This document shows, in pieces, positions 30,701 to 43,600 of a DNA stretch of 64,000 bases. The notes beneath the pieces were generated by a model. The model did not search any database, was not told where the DNA came from, and was given only the letters and a program-made list of their open reading frames with translations. The position numbers and the translations under genes are program-made. The stretch is from Bolinopsis microptera (Eukaryota; Ctenophora; Tentaculata; Lobata; Bolinopsidae). Every line of letters begins with the position of its first letter. Positions within the stretch are counted from its first letter, which is position 1. The DNA lies in assembly GCF_026151205.1 (NCBI RefSeq), contig NC_087080.1:1125812-1189811 (forward strand). The letters are read 5' to 3'.

Positions 30701-30976
30701 TAGGGGGCCCAATAGTTCTGTTTGTTTCAATTTTATATTATCATTTGTCAGCTCCCCTCCCCTAATTTCTGTTACATTAATTACAAGATATCCTCTCCCT
30801 CCAGTCACTACAAGATATTCTCATTCTAACACAGATCCTATCCCTCCAGTCACTACAAGATATTCGACAAGCTGAACACCGAGAGAAGCTGTGAGGAGGA
30901 AGACGAGGACTGGATCACGGAGGAAATAGTCGACGTTGAACACAACAAAGTGTACACGCGCGAAGTCGCGATATGA
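27726..30976 (+). CDS. Unrecognised helical protein, about 310 residues, seven exons
   Basis: Exons 27726-27856, 28090-28213, 28306-28545, 28943-29065, 29468-29559, 30372-30467 and 30850-30976 join in phase at GT-AG sites; the third exon could also start at 28288. The first 85 residues are Ser/Gly/Pro/Asn-rich and probably disordered (EDSPGPSGKGPLSKLKK). The rest is predicted helical by pattern: EITEKSQQICSVISQIRDTF, INWLKYTIKLIKNFYDAW, QLLYVKDSQIMGDWDSGE and EYTIIEQNIYALLESLN. The C-terminus is acidic (CEEEDEDWITEEIVDVE). No signal peptide or membrane segment is seen. I do not recognise the family; a helical-bundle adaptor is only a guess. A further upstream exon across the 37-bp array is possible. 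Confidence 0.75.
29868..30345. repeat. GGTAACC-type minisatellite with about 66-bp higher-order unit
   Basis: Short modules (AAGGTAACC, CCAGGTAACTTAGGTAACC, AATGTAACC, ATGAAGGTAACC) recur in the same order about four times, then degenerate. It lies in the intron just before the exon at 30372. Confidence 0.95.
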
Positions 30977-31164
30977 GTCCGTGCCGTGCACAGCATTTTT
31001 ATTAGAAAAATATGGTGGTTTGCGATGTGTAGGGGTGTCCAAAGTTTCAATACATTTTGTAAATGTAGACTTTGAACTTTTAAAGCATGAACATGCCCAT
31101 GTCCAGTACATTGGACTGAATTGAGCGAGAAGTCTGACAACGTCAGGCAGAGTGTGGAATGTGG

Positions 31165-31880
31165 ATCGTCCTGGTTACCATGATGACATTGGTTACTATC
31201 GTCCTGGTTACCATGATTACCTTGGTTACTATCGTCCTGGTTACCATGATGACCTTGGTTACTATCGTCCTGGTTACCATGATGACCTTGGTTACTATCG
31301 TCCTGGTTACCATGATGACCTTGGTTACTATCGTCCTGGTTACCATGATGACCTTGGTTACTATCGTCCTGGTTACCATGATGACCTTGGTTACTATCGT
31401 CCTGGTTACCATGATGACCTTGGTAACTATCGTCCTGGTTACCATGATGACCTTGGTTACTATCGTCCTGGTTACCATGATGACCTTGGTTACTATCGTC
31501 CTGGTTACCATGATGACCTTGGTTACTATCGTCCTGGTTACCATGATGACCTTGGTTACTATCGTCCTGGTTACCATGATGACCTTGGTTACTATCGTCC
31601 TGGTTACCATGATGACCTTGGTTACTATTGTCCTGGTTACCACGATGACCTTGGTTACTATCGTCCTGGTTACCATGATGACCTTGGTTACTATCGTCCT
31701 GGTTACCTTGCATTGGTTACTATCGTCCTGGTTACCATGATGACCTTGGTTACTATCGTCCTGGTTACCTTGCATTGGTTACTATCGTCCTGGTTACCAT
31801 GATGACCTTGGTTACTATTGTCCTGGTTACCATGATGACCTTGGTTACTATCGTCCTGGTTACCTTGCATTGGTTACCAT
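31165..31880. repeat. 33-bp minisatellite, about 21 copies
   Basis: Unit TTGGTTACTATCGTCCTGGT followed by TACCATGATGACC, with a TTGCATTGG variant near the right end. The period is 11 codons, which creates long open frames on both strands. It starts about 190 bp after the stop codon of the unknown gene, so it is 3'-UTR or intergenic. Confidence 0.97.
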
Positions 31881-32682
31881 CGTCCTGCTGAAACTTTATA
31901 GTTTGGAGTTTGTTGGACAGCTGGATAATGCTAGATCTGGCCGTCTTCGTCCATTGTCACTGAACTTCCAAAAGTGTTATTATAAAACGTGTGTTTCGAT
32001 TCTTTTCTAGATGTTCGAGTGCACTTTTTTTAGAGAACAGTCCTGTAGATTTATAGTGGCTTTTTGAGTTAGAAATTAGAAAATGTTGTATTTGGTAGAA
32101 AGATGATATTTTTGTTACAAATTTAAAGAACCGAATGGGAAGTTTATGGGTTGCAATAATTTATTTGAATTTCTAACTTTCAATTTTGTTTAAATTTTTT
32201 GCTATTTTAAGATATGTATTACGTAAAGTATGATGAGATATTGTTAAAATCATAATTACACTGTGCTTTCAGCAATACTCATAATGTATGCGTATACGGT
32301 GCCCTTTTAGTCCCTCGTGTATATTACTAACATACACCCATTAGTAGTATTTAGTAGTATATTAAACTCAGCCTTTCTCACAATGTCTGGTCAAATACAC
32401 CGACACAAATTCATTAATTCAAGTTGTATGCACATCCAATTATCTTTTATGTGCTGCAATTATTTATAATTAATGGTACCCAGCAGACACCGGCTTATCA
32501 AGCCTTTTCATTGGATCGCTAAAATATGAATATCATGTTGCTTCATACTAAGTACACATAATACTGTTCCCTCACACGTACACCTACTCGAGACAGGGCA
32601 CCGGCAATACAGCATTAGCTCGGATTAAAGACTTTGCAATATGCCTCAGTGAGGAGTCCCAATCTGGGAAAGCAGAGTTAGT
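31881..32682. other. Gene-free interval
   Basis: AT-rich sequence with no frame or RNA gene seen; probably 3'-flanking DNA of the gene ending at 30976. Confidence 0.5.
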
Positions 32683-33406
32683 TAGCTTGGTTACCTTGGT
32701 TACCTTGGTTACCTTGGTTACCTTGGTTACCATGGTTACCTTGGTTACCATGGTTACCTTGGTTACCTTGGTTACCTTGGTTACCTTGGTTACATTGGTT
32801 ACCTTGGTTACCTTGGTTACCTTGGTTACTTTGGTTACCTTGGTTACCTTGGTTACCTTGGTTACCTTGGTTACCTTGGTTACCTTGGTTGGTTACCTTG
32901 GTTACCATGGTTATTGCAATTGGTGACCTTGGTTACCTTGGTTACCTTGGTTACCTTGGTTACCATGGTTACATTGGTTACCTTGGTTACCTTGGTTACC
33001 TTGGTTACCTTGATTACCATGGTTACCTTGGTTACCTTGGTTACCTTGGTTACCTTGGTTACCTTGGTTACCTTGGTTACCATGGTTATTGCAATTGGTT
33101 ACCTTGGTTACCTTGGTAACCTTGGTTACCTAGGTTACCTAGGTTACCTTGGTTACCTTAGTTACCTTGGTTACCTTGGTTACCTTGGTTACCTTGGTTA
33201 CCTTGGTTACCTTGGTTACCTTGGTTACCTTGGTTACCTTGGTTACCTTGGTTACCTTGGTTACCTTGGTTACCTTGGTTACCTTGGTTACCTTTGTTAC
33301 CTTGGTTACCATGGTTATTGCAATAGGTTACCTTGGTAACCTTGGTAACCTTGGTTACCTAGGTTACCTTGGTTACCTTGGTTACCTTGGTTACCTGGTT
33401 GACTTA
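32683..33406. repeat. 9-bp minisatellite GGTTACCTT, about 80 copies
   Basis: Perfect or near-perfect 9-mers with CAT/CTA variants, interrupted three times by GGTTATTGCAAT(T/A)GG, which marks higher-order blocks. Confidence 0.97.
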
Positions 33407-34624
33407 GTTTCTTAAGATGTCTGTAACTCTTTGTTACGAGTCTATGACTATTTTTGAGAGGGTCCAATGTCATGTCCAGCTCTACAGCAGTTTGTAAGTA
33501 ATTTTGGCGGGTAAATTATGACTGTTTTAATTTTATATGGCACGTTAGGTTCTATGTTAATCGTAGAGATTATGACACGAGTGCAAGTGTCACTGTGTCA
33601 CTCGTGTCACTGTGTGGCCCGAGTGTCACTATGTGGCCTGAGTGTCACTATGTACCTGTGCTTTAAGATTGATCATCTGCCCAGTAGTCTGTACTTCGAA
33701 AATATAATGTTTTATATTGAACTTGAGAAGGACTTGTAGGATAATGTTTCGGGATGAAAACCTTTCAGGAGAATTTAACAAGAAAATTGCTAATTAGACA
33801 TTAATGATGAATATAGGTTGCTCAGTTTCTTCTCAAAAAATCGATGACATAATATTTGTGCTTAAACCATTATATCATAAATTATCTATTCTTATCTTAA
33901 TACAAAAAGTGGACAGACTTTGACCCACCAATGATTAGGGACCTGAACGGACCTCGCTAATAATATAGAAGAGATTATGAGTTTTTAACGGGTCGGTCCT
34001 GTAAAAGGGGTGTTGGTAATATGGGAGTTGGGGTGAAGTTGGGGTGAAGTGCACTTTACACCTCTTATCTGAGGACTCAGTACTCACTCCCCTCCTCACT
34101 CTCCCCTCCCTCACTCTCCCCCTCCTCACTCTCTTCCCTCCCTCTAGCTCTATTCTCCCGTCTAGACTTCACTTTTACCGTTAAAAAACCACTTCTTGGA
34201 ATGATTAACCACCCTTTTCTGTGTATCAATAATGTGAGTGGCTCTGTAGATTTCATTTTCCCCAGCATAATATATTGAATGCGATTGTTTGATTTGAGCT
34301 CACAATTACAAGACGGTGGCGGGTGATGTAACAAAGTAACAAACCGTTATTATCATAATATGTAATAAATTGGAGAGTAGCGTGGTCCCCAAACCTAGCT
34401 GTGACCTGATGCGTCATTATTACTGGCCAGCAATTCATTTCGCTCCTCCCTATCACCAAGTAATTAAGTAATCATCTGATTAAGTAATTATCGTATAATG
34501 AATACTCGCGAGATAACGAACACGCACTGTGGGTATGTTGCTAATATATTATATTACCCCCTTTCAATTCCCACAAAGTTATCACACAATTCTTACTGTA
34601 GACAGTGAAGACAGTGTTGGGATC
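33407..34624. other. Intergenic interval before the SPATA22-like gene
   Basis: No credible gene. It contains a CT-rich stretch (about 34085-34145) and short GTGTCACTGTGTGGCC-type repeats near 33595-33650. The promoter of the plus-strand gene at 34625 should lie here; no TATA box is assigned. Confidence 0.45.
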
Positions 34625-37600
34625 ATGTCGAACAAAAGGTCGCTACACATGTTCCAACAGGGCTCGCCGAAAAGACGCAAATCTTCGCAAGTGAGAAATA
34701 TTCTTACAGTTATTTTAAAAACGCGATGACTTTATGCTTCTAAGATTCAAGACAGCGCTAGCAAATTGAGGTGGAAGATTTTAATAACTTTTAAAGTTTA
34801 CGTTATCTTATATCATATTCATGTGACTGTGTATTATATAATGTTTATTATCGTAACCCGGCAATGGGTTATGAGCCTTCATCGCCCCCCGCCACCTAGC
34901 CTCTGATAAGCTTTTCAAATTGGTTCTTAATGAGTTTACTCAAACAGATTAGGCAAACATTAATTATCTGTTATCGGTTATTCCTAATGTGTTTACTGGT
35001 AATGGAACAGTACTTAGAATTAATGTTATCACCCACCTGAAATGATGTAACTAGCACACTAAAGCCACTCGCTTTCAGGGTGACACAAACCACCACAAGT
35101 ATCCTGACACGAACCCACAGTACACCAACTACCAGCAGCCATACCAGAACAATAACTTTCAATCTACTAATCAGAAGAACGAGGATAGAAAGTTTTATCA
35201 AGTTGCCGGAGGAGTAAACTGTAACGATCTACAAGGTGTTTACCAGCCACCCACCAACAACTTCGGCTACAACCCAGGACAGGATATATCTGCTCCGAAC
35301 CACCGAGTTCCAATACAGAACATGCCAGCTCACACAGTTGGTATCCCTCCCCAGTATTCTGCACAGGGTGGAGGAACTCCCGGTAAAACATACAGTTATA
35401 AAGATGATAACCGTTATAATATGGGCAAAACTACAAACCAAACACTCAGCTACAACGGAGCTAACAGTTACCAGTACCCAGACTCCAAACCTCAAGTAAT
35501 GAACAATCTTCAGAATAGTTCTAGAAGTTCAGAGAATTCTGCACTGTATAATCTGAACCACGTGATCCCGCAACAGTCACGTGATCAACTTGGTCATGTG
35601 ATCCCTCAACAGTGTAATCCTGTTGCTCCAGGTCAATATCATGGCCCTGAAATTAGGTTTTACAACCATCAGCCTAGTGTTCAGTATCAGCTGTCTGATA
35701 ATATGCAGACATCTAGATCAAATCTACCCCAGCAGTTTCCGCAGCTTTCACATCAGCAGCTTCCACAGAAAGCCTCTCATAATTCATGGGTAAGTACAAA
35801 GCTTGATTAGACCAATTTGGATTTTTAAACCTTATCCGTTTCTAATCTAAGGCCTGACCACATGCATTAAATTTAAAGTTGAATTGTAACTGTGATAACT
35901 TTGAATAACGGTACTAAGGGGCTGCTAACTAGACTTGTTTAACATAATGCTGTGTTGTACTGTCTTAGAGATAAAACAAATCTCAGCGCCGCTATGGAGT
36001 ATGGCCTGATACCGGGCATAAATTTAATCATCAATGGTATGCTAATTATTTAAAAGTTAAAGATAGGATTGGCATGCCTAAGAAATATAATACGGTGTAC
36101 TTAATTTAAACTAATAAAAGTACCGCTGTGGTTGAGCCTAGCCAGCTATAAAACTTTGTAAGCGTTCGATGTTTTATCGTGGACAGATTGAAATGTTTAA
36201 CGACAAAATTCGCTTTTAAAAGTCGAGAATGTCATTAATTCCGGAATCCATACCAAATTTCCCATCTTTAACAGTGCACCACTTGAAATGCAACTCGCAA
36301 AATTGCATCAGGAAAGGAATAAGCAGGGTTTCTCAAGAATGGAAAATAAGGAATATAATATGCACAGTGCTCCTTTATCAAATACATCCTTTAGAAATAC
36401 CTTTCTGTTGTGAAGACAGTAAGAAAGCGATTGACAGATGCTTGAAAGGTGTTCTTAGATAGACGAGTGCAAAGTAAACTCAATGATAGACCAGTAACCA
36501 TGCTGTAACCATGGTAACCAAGGTTACAAGTATGGTCCAGTACGGAGTATATCTGAACTTTTAACTGTTTAAATAGTAAGGAAAGCAAATATCCGTTGAA
36601 TAATTCATACTGATGTAATCAGTAATGTTGCAGTAAATACTAAATAGGTACTTAAATAGCAATACTTACGTAAATGAACTTATTATAAGTAATAAATTCA
36701 AAATCCTGATAATCCTGATAATCTCCATCTCATTTTGACAATTGCAATGACGAGATTATCTTCTCAACCCTTAATACCTCCACAAATAGACACTTTAATT
36801 AGGAATGTAGATAAGACACGTTGGTCACATACATGTTGTGGGGCGTTGATTTGGAAAATAATTTATAAAAACTTATTAATAACCCTGGTAACGGCTGTAG
36901 GATCCTCTCTCTCCCTTCACCAAGCGTTACCCGCTCGCAGATTAAATCGCAAGGTAATCCCTAAAATGCTGTAATGGTAATATATTCCACATATTTGCAT
37001 ATAATATGTTCATAATATGATATAATATATTCTCACAGGATCCCTCTGTTTCTCATCCCACCCTCGAACATCGCCTCCCGACGACGTGAGTTATTACATA
37101 AACCCTCCTTTGACAAATCAAATAGAATATTATTGGTAATTTATCAAGTTGTGTTGTTCGACTATTAAATATTACATAATAAATACGATGTTAAAAATTA
37201 TCATCTTGTTCCAGAGACGAGCCAAATGTCCAACTCTCAAAAATAAAAACTTTACTCCTTCATTCGAAATTATCCTACGTTTAAATGATTTAAAAGAATG
37301 TATAATAAAATGGCGGTAATCGCCGCACGGTAACCCGCGGCCATGAGCTATACCACATGTGGGTAATCTCCCGTGGCGGCCAAGCGGTTTAGGGCTCTGT
37401 ACTGAGCCTAATTGTCCTGATAAGGGTTGTTACACTTATTTACATGTCATATTCATCATAATCTAATCAATTACCACCGGCTCCTCACGGCTATCTCAAT
37501 TCAGCTCTGGAAAAACTTAAAATATTAAAAAAGAGATAAAGAAAATTGGGGGCTCATGCACAATATGTTATGGGTCGGTGAGGTCATGGCGTGACGCAGG

Positions 37601-40600
37601 AGGCAGTACTGGCTGTAGGAGGCAGTACTGGCTGCAGGAGGCAGTACTGGCTGCAGGAGGCAGTACTGGCTGCAGGAGGCAGTACTGGCTGCAGGAGGCA
37701 GTACTGGCTGCAGGAGGCAGTACTGGCTGCAGGAGGCAGTACTGGCTGCAGGAGGCAGTACTGGCTGCAGGAGCCAGTACTGGCTGCAGGAGGCAGTACT
37801 GCCTCCTGCAGCCAGCGCCCCATGACCACCATCATAGATCATATTGTCACTTCAAAGCAATACTGATAAGGTAGAGATGATGCTCCTCTTCCGGCCCCAC
37901 AACAATCAGAGGGTGTAGCTGTCAAGATGTTCAGTAATTATCAGAACAACGGAACTGTCGGACAGTTCCTGATAAGGAGACAGACAATACTTAGTAGCGG
38001 GTACAGGGACAGGTACTACAAGGTACCACAAGGTACTACAAGGTACTACAAGGTAATACAAGGTACTACAAGGTACTACAAGGTACTACAAGGTAATACA
38101 AGGTACTACAAGGTACTACAATGTACTACAATGTACTACAAGGTACTACAAGGTACTACAATGTACTACAATGTACTACAAGGTACTACAAGGTACTACA
38201 AAGTACTACAAGGTACTACAAGGTACTACAAGGTACTACAAGGTACTACAAGGTACTACAAGGTACTACAAGGTACTACAAGGTACTACAAGGTACTACA
38301 AGGTACTACAAGGTACTACAAGGTACTACAAGGTACTACAAGGTACTACAAGGTACTACAAGGTACTACAAGGTACTACAAGGTACTACAAGGTACTACA
38401 AGGTACTACAAGGTACTACAAGGTACTACAAGGTACTACAAGGTACTGCAAGGTACTACAAGGTACTGCAAGGTACTACAAGGTACTACAAGGTACTACA
38501 AGGTACTACAAGGTACTGCAAGGTACTACAAGGTACTACAAGGTACTACAAGGTACTGCAAGGTACTACAAGGTACTACAAGGTACTACAAGGTACTACA
38601 AGGTACTTTGATGGTACAAAACCCGTCAACCGGAGAGCCAATAACATGTGTTATTTTGGGGCTCTGCAACTATTCTATATTCTATATTGCACTGTGTTTG
38701 GGTAGGGGCTGTAGCAGAAGTGGAATTATTTAGGAAGCTTTCTTTAAGCTTGTTCGGCCTTTCCTAATAAACAATACAACAATTATTGTGCTAAGATAAT
38801 TTTACTGCTGTGCTAGTGCTAACTGATAGCTACATATCAGTTAAATGAGAACAATTAACTATAGAATGATATCAGATTACCCTCCTGGTTCATTTCATAA
38901 CGAAATCTAATATATTGCTCTACTTCAATACGATACCGCACAGTGGGCCCACTGTGTACCGTTAGAAATTCCGTTATTGTTTCCGAAAAGAAGTTTGAGA
39001 GTTCAGGTGCGGTAATATATATATGAAATTCACACGAAATTAAGTTTTTAACATGTTAGGGCGACCGTTTAAAAATTACAGGATTATAAATATTATAAGT
39101 CTCCAAACATGGAACATTCAGCCATACTATACGATATGTACAGTATACAGTATATTAGTATATTACACAGTATTGAGCTACTAAACCCAATATTTCAGAG
39201 GCCCATCACTACTAATTCCCACTATTTCAAAGACCCATCACTACTAATTCCCACTTTTTCAGAGACCCATCACTACTAATTCCCACTATTTCAGAGGCTC
39301 ATCACTACTAATTCCCACTATTTCAGAGACCCATCACTACTAATTCCCACTATTGCAGAGACCCATCACTACTAATTCCCACTATTTCAGAGGCTCATCA
39401 CTACTAATTCCCACTATTTCAGAGACCCAGGTTTGGGCCCAATAGAGGGCCCTCTCAGATACAACCCTTTACCCACCACTCAGGTTAGTTATATCCGCAT
39501 TTAATGCGACATTTACACTGAAATTTATTTATTTACCGAGAACCTGGGTTTACTGCGCGATTAAATTGGGACGGTAAACAGTTTAATTGTATTATTAATG
39601 ATTAATTTTCGTTAAGGTCATACTTAATTAAATTAGAAACAATGTGGTGTTAAAGCTGTAACTTTAATACTAAATGTTTATATTATCAATGCTAGTAGTA
39701 ACTGTCTACCTTATATTTTTAAGATAATCCGTCTCCACCCTTTAGCTTTATTATCTGTGATTATATTGTATTCCGGAAACAAAGTTTTAAACCTTTAATT
39801 TAAAAGCTTTAAAAACCAAATTAATCAGTAAAAATCTAACTCCAAAACCGTTCGTCACATCGATCATTTCAGTACAAGATAGGTCCTGGTGTTCAACAAC
39901 GTAACGCCTCTAAAAATATCCACGGTGATGGTAAAACCGAAAGCAAAACTGGTGACAAGAGGAAAAGTTCCGGCCCAGATAGTGGCAAACTTAATTCAGG
40001 TATGCGACAAGGTCACTCTAAGTCTAGATAACTCACATGACTACGGCATACATTCTCATACATACCACATACATTCTCAGTAGCTCTTATACAAGGTTTA
40101 AGTTATTCGGGTGGGTATATTATGATGGCATGTGATGGTATGTCGTTAAAAATGAAAACTTTGTAATCTCTAGCTCTGAAACTTTGACATGAATATGGAA
40201 TCCGCTACTTTTACAATTATATACGTGACGTGCATTGCCGTATTAACATTGTCCAAAGAAAATTATGAAAATAATTACTTCTCTGCATTGGTTGAGTATT
40301 TGTAGCAAGTCCTCCTTATTAGTTGAATAGGCAGATCATCACCTGCAGATCACCACTGTTTCTCAGAGGTAAAGAATAAACACCCTACTCCCTGTGTGTA
40401 GTGAGGTGACGTAGCTCAGTACAATACTGTATAATACATTGTACTGTATATAATACATAGTTAAGTACTGTATATAATACATTGTAAAGCACTATAGTTC
40501 TCATTAAACACATCCCCTTCACAATATAATAACATTACATAACAAGTACCACATATACACTATAATAACTAAGTAACAAAGGTCCAGGTATATAATATTA

Positions 40601-43600
40601 AGTTACATGTGTATACCCGTGCTGTAAGTTCGTGACGCCACTTAGCCTCTAACAAAGCTATGATATTTCCACATTTAGAGACCAGGGATAATTTTAGAGG
40701 ACCGAATTAATTAAATAACCACGTACACTTTACTGGGGTATTGTAATAATGTGCCCTGATGAGTCACAGGATCGTACCATTGGTTACTGGAGAGAACCCC
40801 CTCCTTATTGGTGACTGCATTTTAATGAGCTCATTAGGATAATAATTAGGTTTCTGGTCGCAACCGAATGAGATTATGCGTTAGACTTGGGTTTACCAGC
40901 AGAATACTGCTACTATCACACAAGCCGGCAGGTGTGAGTTGAAGCAAAGTAATGTAACGAGTACGTGTACCCCCGCAAAAAGAAAATGTTCGTCAAATTC
41001 CATTGCTGACTACTCAGGAAATGCCTACTCAGACGGCCGAACTCACAGGGGAAATTGATCTCTCTTATAAAACGCTTCTTTTACGCCTTTTTAGAAATAT
41101 CCGTACACTCCTAATATATTTGTTATAATCAATGCTGTCCGGTTACAGTCCGGTTACAGTCCGGTTACAGTCCGGTTACAGTCCGGTTACAGTCCGGTTA
41201 CAGTCCGGTTACAGTCCGGTTACAGTCCGGTTACAGTCCGGTTACAGTCCGGTTACAGTCCGGTTACAGTCCGGTTACAGTCCGGTTACAGTCCGGTTAC
41301 AGTACAGTTCTCCTGCTGGTTCTTCTGTAACTACTATACTTATTGCTAGGTACTTATACCCGCGGTACTGAATGGGCTCTATAATTTGCCGGTAAAAATC
41401 CCCACAATTTCCCCACAATTTGCAGCTAGATTAAGTGCTCCGGCTCCGGCTGTGACGGATGTGACAGTAGTTTTTAGACTGACATTAGATCACACCGAAC
41501 CGGACTCTGCACTGAGCCGGACACTAAGCCGGCTACTAGACAAGTTGCCAAACTATCAACCCTGCCTGCTGCAGCTGAACAATGCCCATTTGTCAATCAA
41601 TACTCCCAACATTGTGTTCCAATCAAATAAGGCTTGCCGCAGACGCCCTTTGACTCTCACTCGTTGACATCATCCATTATTCAGGTTGATAGAGGTGTCA
41701 CAGTTGGGAGATTATTACATTATTCAGTATACATCACTTATCATATTCTTGTGTGATAACACAATTGTACTCTTCTAATTGTATGTAGGTTATAATAAGG
41801 GTACAATATGAGGGTCCCAGTGCAGGGTATAAGGGTATAATATGAGGGTCCCAGTGCAGGGTTTAAGGGTACAATATGAGGGTCCCAGTGCAGGGTATAA
41901 GGGTACAATATGAGGGTCCCAGTGCAGGGTTTAAGGGTATAATGTGAGGGTCCCAGTGCAGGGTATAAGGGTACAATATGAGGGTCCCAGTGCAGGGTTT
42001 AAGGGTATAATGTGAGGGTCCCAGTGTAGGGTATAAGGGTACAATATGAGGGTCCCAGTGCAGGGTATAAGGGTACAATATGAGGGTCCCAGTGCAGGGT
42101 ATAAGGGTATAATATGAGGGTCCCAGTGCAGGGTATAAGGGTATAATATGAGGGTCCCAGTGCAGGGTATAAGGGTACAATGTGAGGGTCCCAGTGCGGG
42201 GTATAAGGGTATAATGTGAGGGTCCCAGTGCTGGGTATAAGGGTATAATATGAGGGTCCCAGTGCAGGGTATAAGGGTACAATATGAGGGTCCCAGTGCA
42301 GGGTATAAGGGTATAATGTGAGGGTCCCAGTGCTGGGTATAAGGGTATAATATGAGGGTCCCAGTGCAGGGTATAAGGGTACAATGTGAGGGTCCCAGTG
42401 CAGGGTATAAGGGTACAATGTGAGGGTCCCAGTGCGGGGTTTAAGGGTACAATGTGAGGGTCCCAGTGCTGGGTTTAAGGGTACAATATGAGGGTCCCAG
42501 TGCGGGGTTTAAGGGTACAATGTGAGGGTCCCAGTGCGGGGTTTAAGGGTACAATATGAGGGTCCCAGTGCAGGGTATAAGGGTACAATATGAGGGTCCC
42601 AGTGCAGGGTTTAAGGGTATAATGTGAGGGTCCTAGTGCAGAGTATAAGGGTATAATGTGAGGGTCCCAGTGCAGGGTATAAGGGTATAATGTGAGGGTC
42701 CCAGTGCAGGGTATAAGGGTACAATGTGAGGGTCCCAGTGCGGGGTTTAAGGGTACAATGTGAGGGTCCCAGTGCGGGGTTTAAGGGTATAATGTGAGGG
42801 TCCCAGTGCGGGGTTTAAGGGTACAATGTGAGGGTCCCAGTGCTGGGTATAAGGGTACAATGTGAGGGTCCCAGTGCTGGGTATAAAGGTACAATGTGAG
42901 GGTCCCAGTGCTGGGTATAAGGGTACAATGTGAGGGTCCCAGTGCTGGGTATAAGGGTACAATATGAGGGTCCCAGTGCTGGGTATAAGGGTATAATGTG
43001 AGGGTCCCAGTGCTGGGTATAAGGGTACAATGTGAGGGTCCCAGTGCAGGGTTTAAGGGTTCAATATGAGGGTCCCAGTGCAGGGTATAAGGGTACAATG
43101 TGAGGGTCCCAGTGCAGGGTTTAAGGGTTCAATATGAGGGTCCCAGTGCAGGGTTTAAGGGTTCAATATGAGGGTCCCAGTGCAGGGTTTAAGGGTTCAA
43201 TATGAGGGTCCCAGTGCAGGGTTTAAGGGTTCAATATGAGGGTCCCAGTGCAGGGTATAAAGGTATAAGGACCGTATAATATGAGGGTCCCAGTGCTGGG
43301 TCCAGTATAACGACCATGATAATAACAGACTGAGTGACGTTGCGGGAAGACAATTTGATTTTCATTCAAAGGGTTGTTAGCTCGGGGAATGAGATCATGC
43401 AGAGGGAATAGTGCGACAAAACGTGGAGCAGCTTGACAAACGGGCCAGGGCCTGCCACAACTTCAGAATGTTCAGGTTCAATATTACCGCCCTCTGCAGC
43501 TCTTAGTGCTACTACTACTTATCTAACTTAGTACCCTATTTGGGGATCTGCATTCTAAATCTGTGGAATTTAAAGAGTTATTAGACGGCTAAACAATCCA

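Noticed and set aside
31143..31802. Overlapping open frames of about 190-290 residues on both strands (GNQDDSNQGHH, VTIVLVTMMTL and YYRPGYHDDLG repeats)
   Set aside because: A 33-bp repeat has a period of 11 codons, so any stop-free frame stays open. Frames on both strands are open at once, and the array lies after the stop of the preceding gene.
37927..38733. 268-residue frame made of YYKVLQGTTR repeats
   Set aside because: A 10-bp repeat cycles through three frames without a stop. The flanking non-repeat residues show no recognisable domain, and the frame sits in an intron.
40757..40790. Hammerhead ribozyme core (CTGATGA) near 40757 and 53012, looked for because Penelope elements often carry one
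   Set aside because: No self-complementary stem II followed by GAAA, and no flanking stems I/III at either site.
41863..43098. Frames with TLHWDPHIIPLYPALGPS repeats
   Set aside because: Translation of the 34-bp minisatellite; parallel frames are equally open.
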